DNA of 64,000 nt from JBCCXL01 sp039191605 (GCA_039191605.1 JBCCXL010000001.1:434001-498000); one strand, 5' to 3'. Numbered from the stretch's first letter, positions 18,101 to 28,778 are shown. The notes: a model not told the origin generated them from the letters alone. Numbers and translations: made by a program.

Positions 18101-18261
18101 TCGACGGGGCTCTGACCCAGGAGCTCACCGGCATCGACAACGACAGCGAGGCGGCCACCGGCTTCCTGCTGGGCGCCGTCGGTGGCCTGGACGCCAACTC
18201 CGTCGGTAGTTTCTACGTCGACCACGTAGAAATCCGGCAGCAATCCTATATCGGCGAGTAA
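15130..18261 (+). CDS. Secreted multidomain trypsin-like serine protease
   Basis: 1043 residues with a signal peptide (cleavage probably after the ADA near residue 30). Residues about 30-180 form a beta-rich prodomain-like region. A trypsin-fold domain follows with catalytic triad candidates H230 (TNEHC), D281 (SPLDYALL) and S373 (GGSSGSP). Next come two fibronectin type III modules (about 435-525 and 535-640), a MAM/immune-inhibitor-A-like jelly-roll (about 645-827, ending GWWVDDVSVYYGG), and a C-terminal concanavalin/laminin-G-like jelly-roll (about 834-1037). Many paired cysteines suggest disulphides outside the cytoplasm. The protein likely degrades extracellular protein, with the accessory modules binding substrate or surface. 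The gene has its own promoter and terminator. No sorting signal was seen at the C-terminus. Confidence 0.92.
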   Translation: MRRSCSLPTAFLAAFCLLALGFATAAPADAQKPVTAGEYIFETFQTSHPYVSSGQSEATLTWFDEINFPGAVYIAPFIDKIELAAGDELIIRSPDNKQRWVYTDLGRHDMGGGFYATHIRGDRLIMELWTTGTKNAFGVFVSHYGRGYNEQEILQFWAAGLGEKMNLPLPPALDESLCGADDSEEAKCYQGSEPDAYNTSRAVARLLRNGGSWCTGWLIGSEGHLMTNEHCIGSQSALASIDFEFMAEGPDCATDCSSPLACSGTIEASSGTMIQFDSPLDYALLIPDTSAAGNTDLPGTYGFMRLRESGAVLGERIYIPQHPAGWGKRIGVESSYPDDVDGYAKVNSVTEVACSGAAVPDVGYWADTQGGSSGSPVLGHSDNRVIALHHCRGSAFCTSGNPNTDDPNRGVPVGAIIADLGANLPASAVCDPVAPPTGLSAVANGDNRIDLSWSAPASVSGGPTYNVYRAIGGCPGTDYELISEGQSGTSYIDNDVSGDVEYAYAVSVIDAAEGCESDFTSCSSATTTGACTLDPDFAGLVSATNTGAASCGVDLDWNAATELCGKGVQYNVYRSTDPDFTPSADNLLESCVSGSTYSDSTVAPGIEYFYSVTAEDDSGNGSGVCGGGNEDDNGVVLSAIASGPNQVLFNDDVEGAIWTTGAGGDDTGTNAWEIVTDQSNSPTHSWFVSDEPVVKDQWLELSDPIVLPPGVPAVLEFHHFYNIEPNWDGGVLEVSTDGGTTWVDILDGNPDRFLEGGYTGPLNASSNPLGGRAAWHGNNQSFGRVQVDLTDFAGQSIQLRFRMGCDTSVAATGWWVDDVSVYYGGVCTGSPGLDTVFEDTFSDGTTDSWDEIDTGGGDLVVNNTAYLAGPANFGVEIDQADLDRKRVRKNFSAEDQVRVRFHLDPNSITMDNNKRFKLAQFRSGTDRRLMAVILRYNTTTGFWLRAKSHRDDDSWAQADWVNIADAPQYVEVEWTRSSGPAANDGVLRLWVDGALTQELTGIDNDSEAATGFLLGAVGGLDANSVGSFYVDHVEIRQQSYIGE

Positions 18262-18295
18262 GCTCCGCTGACGTAGGATCCGCCTCCTTCGCGGA

Positions 18296-18343
18296 GGCGA
18301 AAGAAGCCGGCGCCCTCCACGGGCGTCGGCTTTCTTTTTTTCT
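18296..18343 (+). terminator. Rho-independent terminator of the protease gene
   Basis: A GC-rich stem (agccggcgccc pairing with gggcgtcggct, loop tccac) is followed by a T-rich run (tttcttttttt). A smaller hairpin (cgcctcc / ggaggcg) lies just upstream. Confidence 0.9.
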
Positions 18344-18438
18344 TCGGCGATCTTGCCTCTGAAGGCAAAGAAAAGCGTCGCATAATTTTCTTAACTGATG
18401 CGACTCCCGTAGAATCGAGGCACCCTCCATGATCCGCT

Positions 18439-20001
18439 ATGATTTCCTCAAACCCTATCCTCAATATCGACTGGCTTACTCTCAGTCTGGGCGGTCTATG
18501 GCTGCTCACATTGTTGCTGTGCGCCTACCTTTGGCGGCGCTGGAGCTCCGCGGTGGAGAGCAGCGAGCGAGCGAAGACTCGCCTTCACCACCTCGCCCTC
18601 CACGACCCGCTCACCGAGCTACCGAATCGACAGCACCTGCTCGAAGCTCTGGAGCGATGGCTTAACGACGGCAATCCGCAAAGCAGCACCTCTGAAGGCC
18701 CGGATCAGGCTCTCGCCCCTCCGGCGTCACTGGGGATTCTGAGCCTCGGCATCGATCGCTTCCGTCAGGTCAATGAATCCCTCGGGCGAGAGGCGGGAGA
18801 CGAGGCGCTGCGGGCGGTAGCCGATCGATTGCGACAAGCGGCCAAGCCCCACGGCCTTGCCGCTCGCCTCGGGGGGGACGAATTCGGCCTCGTGATTTCC
18901 GCAGCTGAGACCCCCAACGAGCTCGAGGAGAGAGCGGAGGCTCTGCTGGAAGAGCTACGGCAGCCCTTGCGCCTCTTCGGTCACGAGGTTTTCATCGGCG
19001 CGAGCCTCGGGCTGAGCCGCTGGCCAGAGGACGGCCGAGAAGCTCGGACTCTGCTGCGCAACGCGGAGACCGCGAAGGAACAGGCCAAAGCCCAGGGTCG
19101 AGATCGGGTGGTGGTCTATCGCCCTGACTTCTCCGCTCTGGCCCTTGAGATGCTCGACTTAGAGAGCGATCTACGCCGAGCGTTGGCCATGGGGGAATTT
19201 TACGTCGAGCTGCAGCCCATCTTCTCGATTCAGCGCAACGGCTTCGATGGGCTGGAAGCTCTGGTTCGATGGCAGCACCCAAGACTCGGGCGGGTAGCCC
19301 CGGGGACCTTCCTGCCCCTGGCGGACACCATTGGCTTGAGTTACGAACTCGACCTCTTCGTGCTCGAGGAGGCTTGTCGATTGAGCCGCGATTTGCGTAT
19401 CCAGGCCCTGGAAGAATCCGGCGAACATCCCCCACGGCTAGCGATCAACCTATCCGCCCGCAGCCTTCAGCATCCGCACTTAGCTCGGGATATTGCGATG
19501 GCCTGCCAGCGGGCTGATTTCGATCCCCGCTGGCTCGAGCTAGAGATCACCGAGAGCGCCGCAATGCGCGACGTGATCGCCGGCGGAGACGCACTACATC
19601 AGCTCAAGACCTTGGGCCTGCGTTTATCTATCGACGACTTTGGAACGGGATATTCCTCCCTAGCCTATCTCCATACGCTACCTTTCGACTCCCTGAAAAT
19701 CGACCGCTCCTTTATTTCCCCACTGCCGGACGACCGCGAAGCGCTAGCGATCGTAGAGGCGATCCTCGCGTTGGCGAGGGCATTGAACCTGGAGGTAGTC
19801 GCGGAGGGTGTAGAGAGTGCAGACCAGCTGCTCTGGTTGCGGGATGCTGGCTGCCAAAGGCTGCAGGGATTCGCCCTGGCGCGGCCCCAGCGGGCCAACG
19901 GCCTCCCCCTACTCTTTGCCAATTCCGGGGACCTCGATTCCCTGAGTCGACAAGCCACCTCTTCCCCGCAACGAAACTCCCCCCCACAGCGGTCGTACTA
20001 A
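18439..20001 (+). CDS. Membrane GGDEF-EAL protein (cyclic-di-GMP synthesis/degradation)
   Basis: 520 residues. One N-terminal membrane helix (about 10-32, LTLSLGGLWLLTLLLCAYLW) is followed directly by GGDEF and EAL domains with no sensory domain. The GGDEF signature ARLGGDEFG is intact, but the upstream RxxD inhibitory site is absent (KPHG at that place). The EAL domain keeps its key residues: GLEALVRW, INLSARSLQ, LEITESAA, IDDFGTGYSSL, LKIDRSF and AEGVES. Both activities are therefore possible; the net direction cannot be predicted. It follows the protease terminator and is transcribed separately. The ribosome site at 18439 is weak. Confidence 0.93.
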   Translation: MISSNPILNIDWLTLSLGGLWLLTLLLCAYLWRRWSSAVESSERAKTRLHHLALHDPLTELPNRQHLLEALERWLNDGNPQSSTSEGPDQALAPPASLGILSLGIDRFRQVNESLGREAGDEALRAVADRLRQAAKPHGLAARLGGDEFGLVISAAETPNELEERAEALLEELRQPLRLFGHEVFIGASLGLSRWPEDGREARTLLRNAETAKEQAKAQGRDRVVVYRPDFSALALEMLDLESDLRRALAMGEFYVELQPIFSIQRNGFDGLEALVRWQHPRLGRVAPGTFLPLADTIGLSYELDLFVLEEACRLSRDLRIQALEESGEHPPRLAINLSARSLQHPHLARDIAMACQRADFDPRWLELEITESAAMRDVIAGGDALHQLKTLGLRLSIDDFGTGYSSLAYLHTLPFDSLKIDRSFISPLPDDREALAIVEAILALARALNLEVVAEGVESADQLLWLRDAGCQRLQGFALARPQRANGLPLLFANSGDLDSLSRQATSSPQRNSPPQRSY

Positions 20002-20007
20002 GGCTCT

Positions 20008-20403
20008 GTGAAGAGACTGAGCCCAACCGAAGCGATTCCACAGACCGGCACGATTGCCCCCTCCACCTCACAGCAAGCAGCATGGGGAGCCCGCCTCGCC
20101 TGGGCTCTGCTGCTGGCCGCATCCGTCAGCATTGCCACCCTCTCCCTGTGGCAGATCCATCAAGCGACGCTCACCACCGCTCAGTCCGGCGGGGCTCTTC
20201 GCGCGCCAGCCTTGCTCAGCAGCCCTGCGACCTTCAGCGATGCGGCTCCGGCCCTCGAAGAGCCCGCGGAGAGTCTCCCGGAGAATCCTAGTCGCGAGCT
20301 CCTAGGGCTACAGAAGCGCGCCAAGCCAATGCCTGTAGAAACCTGCGCCGACGCTCATGGCAAAGCCCGTCGCTCCCGTAGTGCACCTCCCGGCGGCCAC
20401 TAA
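20008..20403 (+). CDS. Possible small single-pass membrane protein
   Basis: 131 residues from a GTG six bases after the GGDEF-EAL stop. The only recognisable feature is one hydrophobic helix (about 26-48, ARLAWALLLAASVSIATLSLW) with a polar N-terminus and an Ala/Pro/Glu-rich, then Arg-rich C-terminus. The other two forward frames are also open over much of this stretch, so codon evidence is weak. Position right behind the cyclic-di-GMP gene suggests co-transcription if it is real. No family recognised. Confidence 0.35.
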   Translation: MKRLSPTEAIPQTGTIAPSTSQQAAWGARLAWALLLAASVSIATLSLWQIHQATLTTAQSGGALRAPALLSSPATFSDAAPALEEPAESLPENPSRELLGLQKRAKPMPVETCADAHGKARRSRSAPPGGH

Positions 20404-20556
20404 GAGCACGGGTGATGGAGAAGCTCCCCCATCGCCATATTCGACAGATGGCCTCGCGGTTCACCGACCAAGGGGATGTGGCCCTCACTGCGAGGCTGTC
20501 ACGGGGGGTATTGGGGGGGGAGCCATGGCGACGCTGATCGCCGCTAACGGAAGGCT

Positions 20557-20590
20557 AAACAAGCAAAAGCCCTCTCCGCGGAGAGGGCTC
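20557..20590 (-). terminator. Terminator downstream of the cysteine dioxygenase gene
   Basis: A perfectly palindromic GC-rich stem (agccctctccg / cggagagggct, 20568-20589) is followed on the minus strand by a T-rich tract (ttttgcttgttt). It lies 70 bases past the stop of the minus-strand dioxygenase gene. Confidence 0.75.
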
Positions 20591-20660
20591 AATGAGACGT
20601 TCGCTTTTCGCTGCAGAGCTTTGTTAGCGCAAGATTCCCCGCCAATCTAGCAGTCTTCGC

Positions 20661-21239
20661 TCAGGCCACGCGATCGTAGCTCAGCGGCTTTACCTGCTCT
20701 CGATACCAGCCCTCGCGCTCCTGGGGCTCAAAGATCGTGCAGGCCTGCATGTCCTCACCGTAGACATGAATGGTGATCGAGCTTCGGCGGGAGCGGTCAT
20801 TGGCGAGGGTGTGGTACTCGAAGGGCGGGATCAGCGCGCCGGCAGTGCCGATTCCGGTGTAGAGGGTCTCGTGACGCTCGAAGCGGCACAGCGATTGATC
20901 TCGCTCTTTGAGATCGTAGCGGGTGACCTGAATTCGCCCCTCCAAGACACCCTCTACACACCAAGTCCCAGCATGATCGTGCAGCGGAGTTGCCTGCCCC
21001 GGCCCCCAAACCATAGCCACCACCACATAGCCCCAGCGAGGACTGCGGTAGAGCAACCGGCGGGCGTAATGGCCGTTCGCGGGCTCCCTCAGCTCATCCG
21101 GCAGGCGAATTGCGCCGCTGAGAATCAGCTCTGAAAGGCGAGCCTGCATCGTGTCGGCAATCGCCTGCGGCTCACCGAGGGCGACACAGGAATCGAGGGT
21201 TTCTACCAGCTGCTTGGAACCTTGGAACATAGGGAACAT
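20661..21239 (-). CDS. Cysteine dioxygenase family protein (cupin)
   Basis: 192 residues with GGAGA six bases before the ATG. The cupin core carries the Fe(II)-binding histidines: PLHDHAGTWCVEGVLEG gives two (HDH), and ITIHVYGEDM gives the third. The EG-containing loop and the PPFEYHTLAND segment fit bacterial cysteine dioxygenase and related thiol dioxygenases, which oxidise cysteine to cysteine sulfinate or 3-mercaptopropionate. Substrate choice depends on residues I cannot place with certainty. The start of the glycosidase operon lies upstream on the same strand, 201 bases away. A strong terminator follows. Confidence 0.88.
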   Translation of the reverse strand: MFPMFQGSKQLVETLDSCVALGEPQAIADTMQARLSELILSGAIRLPDELREPANGHYARRLLYRSPRWGYVVVAMVWGPGQATPLHDHAGTWCVEGVLEGRIQVTRYDLKERDQSLCRFERHETLYTGIGTAGALIPPFEYHTLANDRSRRSSITIHVYGEDMQACTIFEPQEREGWYREQVKPLSYDRVA

Positions 21240-21440
21240 GGGGAATCTCCGTGGTGTTTCACCAGGCGCCGAGGACCTGCGCGGGAATCGCAGCGCTCGA
21301 CTCGATGGGGGATCGAGGGCATCTCATGGGGTAGAAGGCACCCCATCTTGGTGCGAAGAGAGACTTTAGATTCTAGCAAAGGATCGATCGAAAGATCAGT
21401 CCTGAGGCTGCTGAAGGAACGGGAACTTAGCGCAGCGGGC

Positions 21441-22538
21441 TCAACGGGTCTGCTGAGGCGGTAGCCAATGCTGCCGGAGAGCATCGATGGCTTCAGAATC
21501 CCGCATTGAGAAATTGCTTTTTCCCGCTGACGGCCCCGGCATCCACTTCCACCAGAAGACACCGCGAACCACCGGATCTCCCTCCAGACGTTCCAGCGCA
21601 ACATCCATCAGGACCCGCCGCAGCTCACGAGATTCAGCCGTGCTCTGGACGCGATAACTCCACGGCTCCCGCGCCGCTTCCGGAGCACGATTGTAGCCAA
21701 TCTCGGTAAAGATTACCGGCTTGTCCCCGAAGCGACGAGAGAGTGCAGCGAGCTGCGCCAGTGGTCGCTTCCACCCTTTTTCTACGGCGCAGCGGTCGGG
21801 CACTTCATCTTCGCTCAAGGGGTAGTAGGCCTGAACCCCGATGGCATCCACGGCATCCCAGAAGGGCACCCGATCCAGGCGGTCCCAATTCGCGGCGTAG
21901 ATCAGGGATCCATCATAAACCTGGCGTACCGCGGCAATGATCTCTCGCCATTCAGCTTCCCGATGAGTGGTGGCTTCAAGCTCCGTACCTACGGCAAAGA
22001 GAGGAACGCCTTGGCGCTGAGCAAAGCGAGCTTGATCGACGATGAAGGCTCGGTAACCGGTGAAGAAACGGCGCCAATCCTCTTCTTTCTCGAATTCGAT
22101 CTCACCACGCCATTCGAAGGAGCCCCAATAGGCCAAATGAGGCTTGAGAAAGAAGTGCATCTCCCGCTGCTGGATCATCTCCGCGGCGCGATCGAGAAAA
22201 CCGAGCTCCGCCGTTGGTCGGAACTGGATTTTTCCCTGCCGGTTGATCCCGGCGTAGGGATGGATCGAAACCCATTCCACGCCCAGCTCGTCTAGGTGCG
22301 CCAGGCTGGTCGCCATGTGCTGAGATCCCCAAATGGGGCCCCAGGTCGGGCAGGTGACGGTCATGCCGCGAAGGAAACCCTCAGAGAGCCACTGAGATCC
22401 GCGAGCTGCAGACTCTTTCGCACTGACCACCGATGGCGCGAGAAAGAGCAGCGCGACAAAACAGAGGCCGAGAATCGCTGAACCAGCTATACGAGGGCCA
22501 GCGAGGTAGAAGGGGCTGTTGGGGGTTCGACGGTACAT
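21441..22538 (-). CDS. Exported GH113-like glycoside hydrolase
   Basis: 365 residues from the ATG at 22538; a longer reading would add 53 residues that break up the signal peptide. The N-terminus is a signal peptide or membrane anchor (about 15-38, ending SVVSAKE). The mature part begins FLRGMTVTCPTWGPIWGS and shows LDELGVEWVSIHPYAG, typical of TIM-barrel glycosidases of the GH113 type. Likely catalytic glutamates lie in VGTELEATT (acid/base) and VIFTEIGYNRA (nucleophile), with WANWDRLD-like and FWWKWMPGPSA segments between and after. GH113 enzymes include beta-mannanases; substrate here is unknown. It lies behind sufT on the same strand, 186 bases away, without an obvious terminator between them. 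Confidence 0.82.
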   Translation of the reverse strand: MYRRTPNSPFYLAGPRIAGSAILGLCFVALLFLAPSVVSAKESAARGSQWLSEGFLRGMTVTCPTWGPIWGSQHMATSLAHLDELGVEWVSIHPYAGINRQGKIQFRPTAELGFLDRAAEMIQQREMHFFLKPHLAYWGSFEWRGEIEFEKEEDWRRFFTGYRAFIVDQARFAQRQGVPLFAVGTELEATTHREAEWREIIAAVRQVYDGSLIYAANWDRLDRVPFWDAVDAIGVQAYYPLSEDEVPDRCAVEKGWKRPLAQLAALSRRFGDKPVIFTEIGYNRAPEAAREPWSYRVQSTAESRELRRVLMDVALERLEGDPVVRGVFWWKWMPGPSAGKSNFSMRDSEAIDALRQHWLPPQQTR

Positions 22539-22724
22539 GGTCAAGAGGGTTTGGTGAGTAGTGCTCTGCTTGAATACGGCGAAGAGGCAGTGGAGTTTGG
22601 CCTCCGCTAAAGCTCGCATCGAGGATGCGTTGAATCCAGCGGTCTTACCTGTGGAACTCAACCCTGCCGCAAGGCTCCTCCATCGGAGCTCGGACATCAG
22701 AGCTACCGCACCAGAGCTTCCGCG

Positions 22725-23159
22725 TCAGAAGAAACCCAGCTCCAGCTGTGCGGCCTCCGACATCATTTCTGGATTCCATTCGGGATCCCAGACCAGGTCC
22801 ACCTCGCAGGCGTCTACGCCATCGACCCCGGCCACCTTCATTTCGACCTCTCCCGGAAGGCTTCCGGCCACCGGGCAGGCGGGAGACGTGAGGGTCATGC
22901 GGATCCCCACCGTGTGATCTCCCCGGACATCGATGTCGTAGATCAAGCCAAGCTCGTAAATGCTCACCGGAATCTCGGGATCGTAGATCGTCTTCAGCGC
23001 CTCGACGATGCGCTCCTCCAGGTCCGGCATCGGCGCGGTCACCGCATCCGCAATGCCCGAATCCGCAGTCACCGAATCCGCAGTCACCGAATCTGTGGTC
23101 ACCGAATCCTCGCCTTCCTGGATCTCGGCGTTCGCCGGTGCAGAGAGGGTGTCAGCCAT
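22725..23159 (-). CDS. sufT: SUF-associated Fe-S assembly factor, MIP18/DUF59 family
   Basis: 144 residues from the ATG at 23159; AGAAAGG lies upstream. The C-terminal 100 residues form a DUF59 domain: ALKTIYDPEIPVSIYELGLIYDIDV, then MTLTSPACPVAGSLPGEVE with the conserved cysteine, then VDLVWDPEWNPEMMSEAAQLELG. SufT proteins help mature Fe-S enzymes, mainly under iron limitation. The first 40 residues are a repetitive acidic leader built of SVTAD-like pentapeptides coded by 15-bp tandem units (about 23056-23109). The start is 20 bases after the sufU stop, so it is the last gene of the SUF operon. Confidence 0.9.
   Translation of the reverse strand: MADTLSAPANAEIQEGEDSVTTDSVTADSVTADSGIADAVTAPMPDLEERIVEALKTIYDPEIPVSIYELGLIYDIDVRGDHTVGIRMTLTSPACPVAGSLPGEVEMKVAGVDGVDACEVDLVWDPEWNPEMMSEAAQLELGFF
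23056..23109 (-). repeat. 15-bp tandem repeat in the sufT leader-coding region
   Basis: About 3.5 copies of a 15-bp unit (accgaatccgcagtc and near variants). They encode the SVTAD-like pentapeptides at the N-terminus of SufT. Confidence 0.85.
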
Positions 23160-23179
23160 GGGTCGATACCTTTCTTCCA

Positions 23180-23629
23180 TCACTCGGTGGAAATGGGCTC
23201 TGGTAAGCCTTCGAGTGCAGCCTTGAACGTATGCCACGCCAGCGTGGCGCACTTGACTCGCATGGGGTATTTTCGCACGCTCGCCAACGCATTTAGCTTT
23301 CCGAGATCGATCTGCTGCGAAGAGGGCTGTTCCACCGTCACCATCGTGCGGAAAGCGTCAAAGAGCTTCATCGCCTCCTCGGTGCTACGATTTTTGACCA
23401 TCTCCGTGAGCAGAGAAGCAGAAGCCTGGGAAATCGCGCAGCCCGCCCCTTGGAAACTGATTTCTTCTACCTGATCACCGTTCAGGCGGACGAAGATCTC
23501 TACCTTGTCGCCACAGAGGGAGTTGAAGCCGGAAGCCTTGTGATGCGCATCGCCCATTGGGCGGAAATTCCTCGGCCGCTGATTGTGGTCGAGGATCAAC
23601 TCCTGGTAGAGATCCATTAGGTCGTTCAT
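23180..23629 (-). CDS. sufU: SUF system scaffold / sulfur-transfer protein
   Basis: 149 residues. NSLCGDKVE, GAGCAISQASAS and MRVKCATLAWHTF hold the three conserved cysteines that, with an Asp, bind zinc in SufU-type IscU-fold proteins; the insert typical of SufU lies between the second and third cysteines. In Firmicutes SufU accepts persulfide sulfur from SufS. The start overlaps the sufS stop by four bases (ATGA), giving tight coupling of the sulfur donor and acceptor. Confidence 0.95.
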   Translation of the reverse strand: MNDLMDLYQELILDHNQRPRNFRPMGDAHHKASGFNSLCGDKVEIFVRLNGDQVEEISFQGAGCAISQASASLLTEMVKNRSTEEAMKLFDAFRTMVTVEQPSSQQIDLGKLNALASVRKYPMRVKCATLAWHTFKAALEGLPEPISTE

Positions 23630-24879
23630 CGCCGGAAGACCTCTTTCACCTTCAACAGCCGCTGCGCCAGCACGTCCACTTCTTTCAGCGTGTTGTAGAC
23701 CGCAAAGGAAGCGCGCACCGTCGCCACTTGATGAAGTCGCGCCATCAGCGGCTGCGCACAGTGGTGCCCGGACCGAACCGCCACCCCTCCCTGATCTAGG
23801 ATGGTTCCTACATCATGAGGGTGAACCCCTTCGAAGACGAAGGGGATCGCGCCGAGGCGCTGCCGCGGCCTTCCCAATATGGTCACTCCGTCAATCTCCT
23901 GGAGCCTCTGTTCGCAAGCGCTCATCAACTCCCTCTCGTGGCGTTGCAAGGCTTCCTGGTCGAGACTGGCGAGCCAGTGCAGAGCGGCCCCAAGGCCTAC
24001 GGCCCCGGCGATGTCCGGGGTACCGGCCTCGAGACGCTGAGGAGAGGGAGCGAAGGTCGTCTCATCGACCCCCACTTGTTGAATCATCCCTCCACCCAGC
24101 TGATAAGGCCCCATGACCTGAAGCCGATCACTACGTCCCCAGAGAATACCGATTCCCGTGGGGGCGAAGAGCTTGTGTCCAGAAGCGACATAGAAGTCGC
24201 AGCCCAGTGCAGGAACATCCTGTGGCCCGTGGAGTAAAGCCTGCGCCCCATCGACCAGGGTGGGAATCCCCCGCTCCCGCGCAGCAGAGCATAGGTCGCT
24301 CACCGGGTTGACGGTTCCAAGCACGTTGGAGACGTGGCAGAAGGCCGCGAGGCGAGTCTTCGGTCCGAGCTTGGCGATGAAGTCTTCGCGGTCCAGCTCC
24401 CCGCGATCGTCGACTCTCGCCACCACCAGTCGAGCTCCGCGCTGCTGGCAAACCCACTGCCACGGAACCCAATTCGAATGATGCTCCATCTCGGTGACCA
24501 ACACCTCGTCCCCCGCCTCGAGCAGAGGGGCGAGGAAAGCCGACGCCACCAGGTTCACCCCTTCAGTGGCGCCGCGCACGAACACCACCTCCCGCGAGCT
24601 AGCGGCCGAGAGGAAGGAGGCCACCTCATCCCGAGCTGATTCGAAGGCCTCCGTCGCGCGGTGGCTCAGGGTGTGAATCCCGCGATGGATATTCGAGGCA
24701 TCGAGCCCGAGGGATCGAAGCACCGCATCGAGCACCACCTGCGGCTTTTGCGTGGTCGCAGCGTTATCGAGATAAGCCAACGGGTGGCCGTTGATCTCCT
24801 GCTGCAGCCCCGGGAATTGAGCCCGAATCGATTCGACATCAAGCTGCGAGTAGATGGCTTTGGCGGTCATGGTCGTCAT
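23626..24879 (-). CDS. sufS: Cysteine desulfurase of the SUF system
   Basis: 417 residues if the ATG at 24879 is used; an ATG at 24870 and a TTG at 24885 are alternatives, all with weak ribosome sites. The enzyme is PLP-dependent and releases sulfur from cysteine as a persulfide. Features are YLDNAATTQKP at the N-terminus, TEMEHHSNWVPW, the Schiff-base lysine in YVASGHKLFAPTGIGILWG, and the active-site cysteine in VRSGHHCAQPLM. The short loop around the cysteine marks a group II (SufS) rather than IscS enzyme. It sits between sufD and sufU. Confidence 0.96.
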   Translation of the reverse strand: MTTMTAKAIYSQLDVESIRAQFPGLQQEINGHPLAYLDNAATTQKPQVVLDAVLRSLGLDASNIHRGIHTLSHRATEAFESARDEVASFLSAASSREVVFVRGATEGVNLVASAFLAPLLEAGDEVLVTEMEHHSNWVPWQWVCQQRGARLVVARVDDRGELDREDFIAKLGPKTRLAAFCHVSNVLGTVNPVSDLCSAARERGIPTLVDGAQALLHGPQDVPALGCDFYVASGHKLFAPTGIGILWGRSDRLQVMGPYQLGGGMIQQVGVDETTFAPSPQRLEAGTPDIAGAVGLGAALHWLASLDQEALQRHERELMSACEQRLQEIDGVTILGRPRQRLGAIPFVFEGVHPHDVGTILDQGGVAVRSGHHCAQPLMARLHQVATVRASFAVYNTLKEVDVLAQRLLKVKEVFRR

Positions 24880-24963
24880 CGTCAAATCGCTATCAGAAGC
24901 ACGGGAAGAGCCCTTGCGAGCTCTGTCTTCAGCCTCGTCTCTTTTGCGGCAGGAACTGCCAGA

Positions 24964-26346
24964 TCACACCGCCTGTCTGACGATTTCGCCCTTCGGAAGG
25001 CGGTTGAAGAGCATCTCCTCCAGCTCGTTTCGCAGCGAATCCACCCGCACCCGGGAAACGATATCGCTGGCGAAGGCGTAGGTCAGCAGGCTGCGGGCAG
25101 CGAGCTCACCGATGCCGCGGGTGCGCAGGTAGTAGATCGCTTCGGGGTCGAGCTGCCCAACGGTGGACCCGTGGGTGCAGCGAACGTCGTCGGCGAAGAT
25201 CTCCAGCTGCGGATTGGAATTAGCCAACGCGCCGTGAGACACCAGCAGATTCTGGTTCGACTGCACCGCGTCCGTCTTCTGCGCTCCCGGATGAACGTGA
25301 ATCAGGCCGTTGAACACCGCCCGAGAGCGCTCGTCCAGGACCCCCTTGTAGAGCTCATGGCTATAGCCGTGGGGCTCCGCGTGGTCGACTCGCATCTGAT
25401 TGTCGATGTGCTGTGTCCCCTCACCGAGGTAGAGACCGTTGAGGGTCGAGCTCACGCCGGTGCCGCCGAGGTAGGCGCCAAGATCGTTGCGCACTAAGGC
25501 GCCGCCGACGCTGATGGAATGAGAGCGCAGCACGCTATCTCTTCCTTGGCGGGAAGCCTGGTTTGCCACGTGGAACGCGGCGAGGCTCTCTCGCTGCACC
25601 TTGTAATGATCCAGCGTTGCGTTGGCGCCGAGCACCATCTCGGTGACCGGGCAGGTGAAGTAGGCATCCTCGTGGGAGCTGGCATAGTGCTCGATGACAC
25701 AGGCCTGCGCACTGTCCTCGAGGACGATGAGGGTTCGAGGATAGGTGCTGCACTGCGCCGTCACCGAGAGGTACAGCAGGTGCAGGGTCGGCTCCACCAC
25801 CTGGCCCTTGGGCACATAGAGGAAGAGGCCATCCCCCCCGAGGGCCGTATTCAGCGCAGCGAAGGGCGCCTCCGCGGTCGCCGCATGCTGAGCGAGATGG
25901 GGCAGCACCAGCTCCGGATGAGTCTCGAGAGCCGAGGAGATCGGAGCGAGGATCACCCCATCCGGCAGCGCCGGCGGCATCGAGAGCTGAGGAGAGAAAT
26001 AGCCGTCCACGAAGACCAGAGGCGACGTTCCGGAATAGCGGTGAGGATCCACCAACTCAACTCCCGCGCTGACCTCTTCGGCGAGAGGAAAGGCTGCCTC
26101 CACCACCGGCCGAACGTTGGTGAAGCGCCAGGCCTCCTGCTTCAGAGTGGGGAATCCAGTGGCGGAGAAATGCGCGAAGGCTCGATCCCGCGTTTGCCCT
26201 AAAGCCTCCGGCTCGAGAGCGAGACGCGATGCACGGCGAGCTTCGAACTCCTGCCCCCAGGGCCCCGCCGGGGCCTGCTGGATCAGCGAAGTGAGCTGCC
26301 CAGCGGAGACGTGAGTCGGAGTGGGAGTTTCTGCAATGGCTTCCAT
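24964..26346 (-). CDS. sufD: Fe-S cluster assembly protein SufD
   Basis: 460 residues from the ATG at 26346, preceded by GAGGAGAGCGAC. The C-terminal beta-helix core has EPHGYSHELYKGVLDERSRAVFNGLIHVHPGAQKTDAVQSNQNLL and DVRCTHGSTVGQLDPEAIYYLRTRGI; the conserved histidine in CTHGS is present, matching the SufD residue linked to cluster assembly. SufD pairs with SufB and two SufC in the SufBC2D scaffold. It starts 10 bases after sufC. Confidence 0.95.
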   Translation of the reverse strand: MEAIAETPTPTHVSAGQLTSLIQQAPAGPWGQEFEARRASRLALEPEALGQTRDRAFAHFSATGFPTLKQEAWRFTNVRPVVEAAFPLAEEVSAGVELVDPHRYSGTSPLVFVDGYFSPQLSMPPALPDGVILAPISSALETHPELVLPHLAQHAATAEAPFAALNTALGGDGLFLYVPKGQVVEPTLHLLYLSVTAQCSTYPRTLIVLEDSAQACVIEHYASSHEDAYFTCPVTEMVLGANATLDHYKVQRESLAAFHVANQASRQGRDSVLRSHSISVGGALVRNDLGAYLGGTGVSSTLNGLYLGEGTQHIDNQMRVDHAEPHGYSHELYKGVLDERSRAVFNGLIHVHPGAQKTDAVQSNQNLLVSHGALANSNPQLEIFADDVRCTHGSTVGQLDPEAIYYLRTRGIGELAARSLLTYAFASDIVSRVRVDSLRNELEEMLFNRLPKGEIVRQAV

Positions 26347-26356
26347 GTCGCTCTCC

Positions 26357-27127
<771 letters not shown>

Positions 27128-27329
27128 ATTTATCGCTCCTTGTGCGCTCGAGGGGCGAGCGAACGGTACTTTGCTGATCCGGTTCTTCTAAATCTATGAA
27201 TCCGAGAGAGGCCATGGAGGCGCTCTCTCGTCGTTTTCTCGTCGATAGGCTCGTAGAAGCGAGGGCTCCAGACTGGCGATCTGAGGCTCCGATGGCCGAA
27301 GGCCAGCTCACTGCCCCCTTCGCCGACGC

Positions 27330-28778
<1,449 letters not shown>

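Noticed and set aside
15187..18243. A 1018-residue open frame on the minus strand covering nearly the whole protease gene
   Set aside because: It is an antisense shadow of GC-rich codon use; its protein is rich in Val, Ala, Gly and Asp with no recognisable family, while the plus frame has a signal peptide, triad and domains.
20054..20305. Alternative forward frames behind the GGDEF-EAL gene
   Set aside because: They overlap the GTG-initiated candidate, lack a membrane pattern and have no ribosome site; even the chosen frame is weak.
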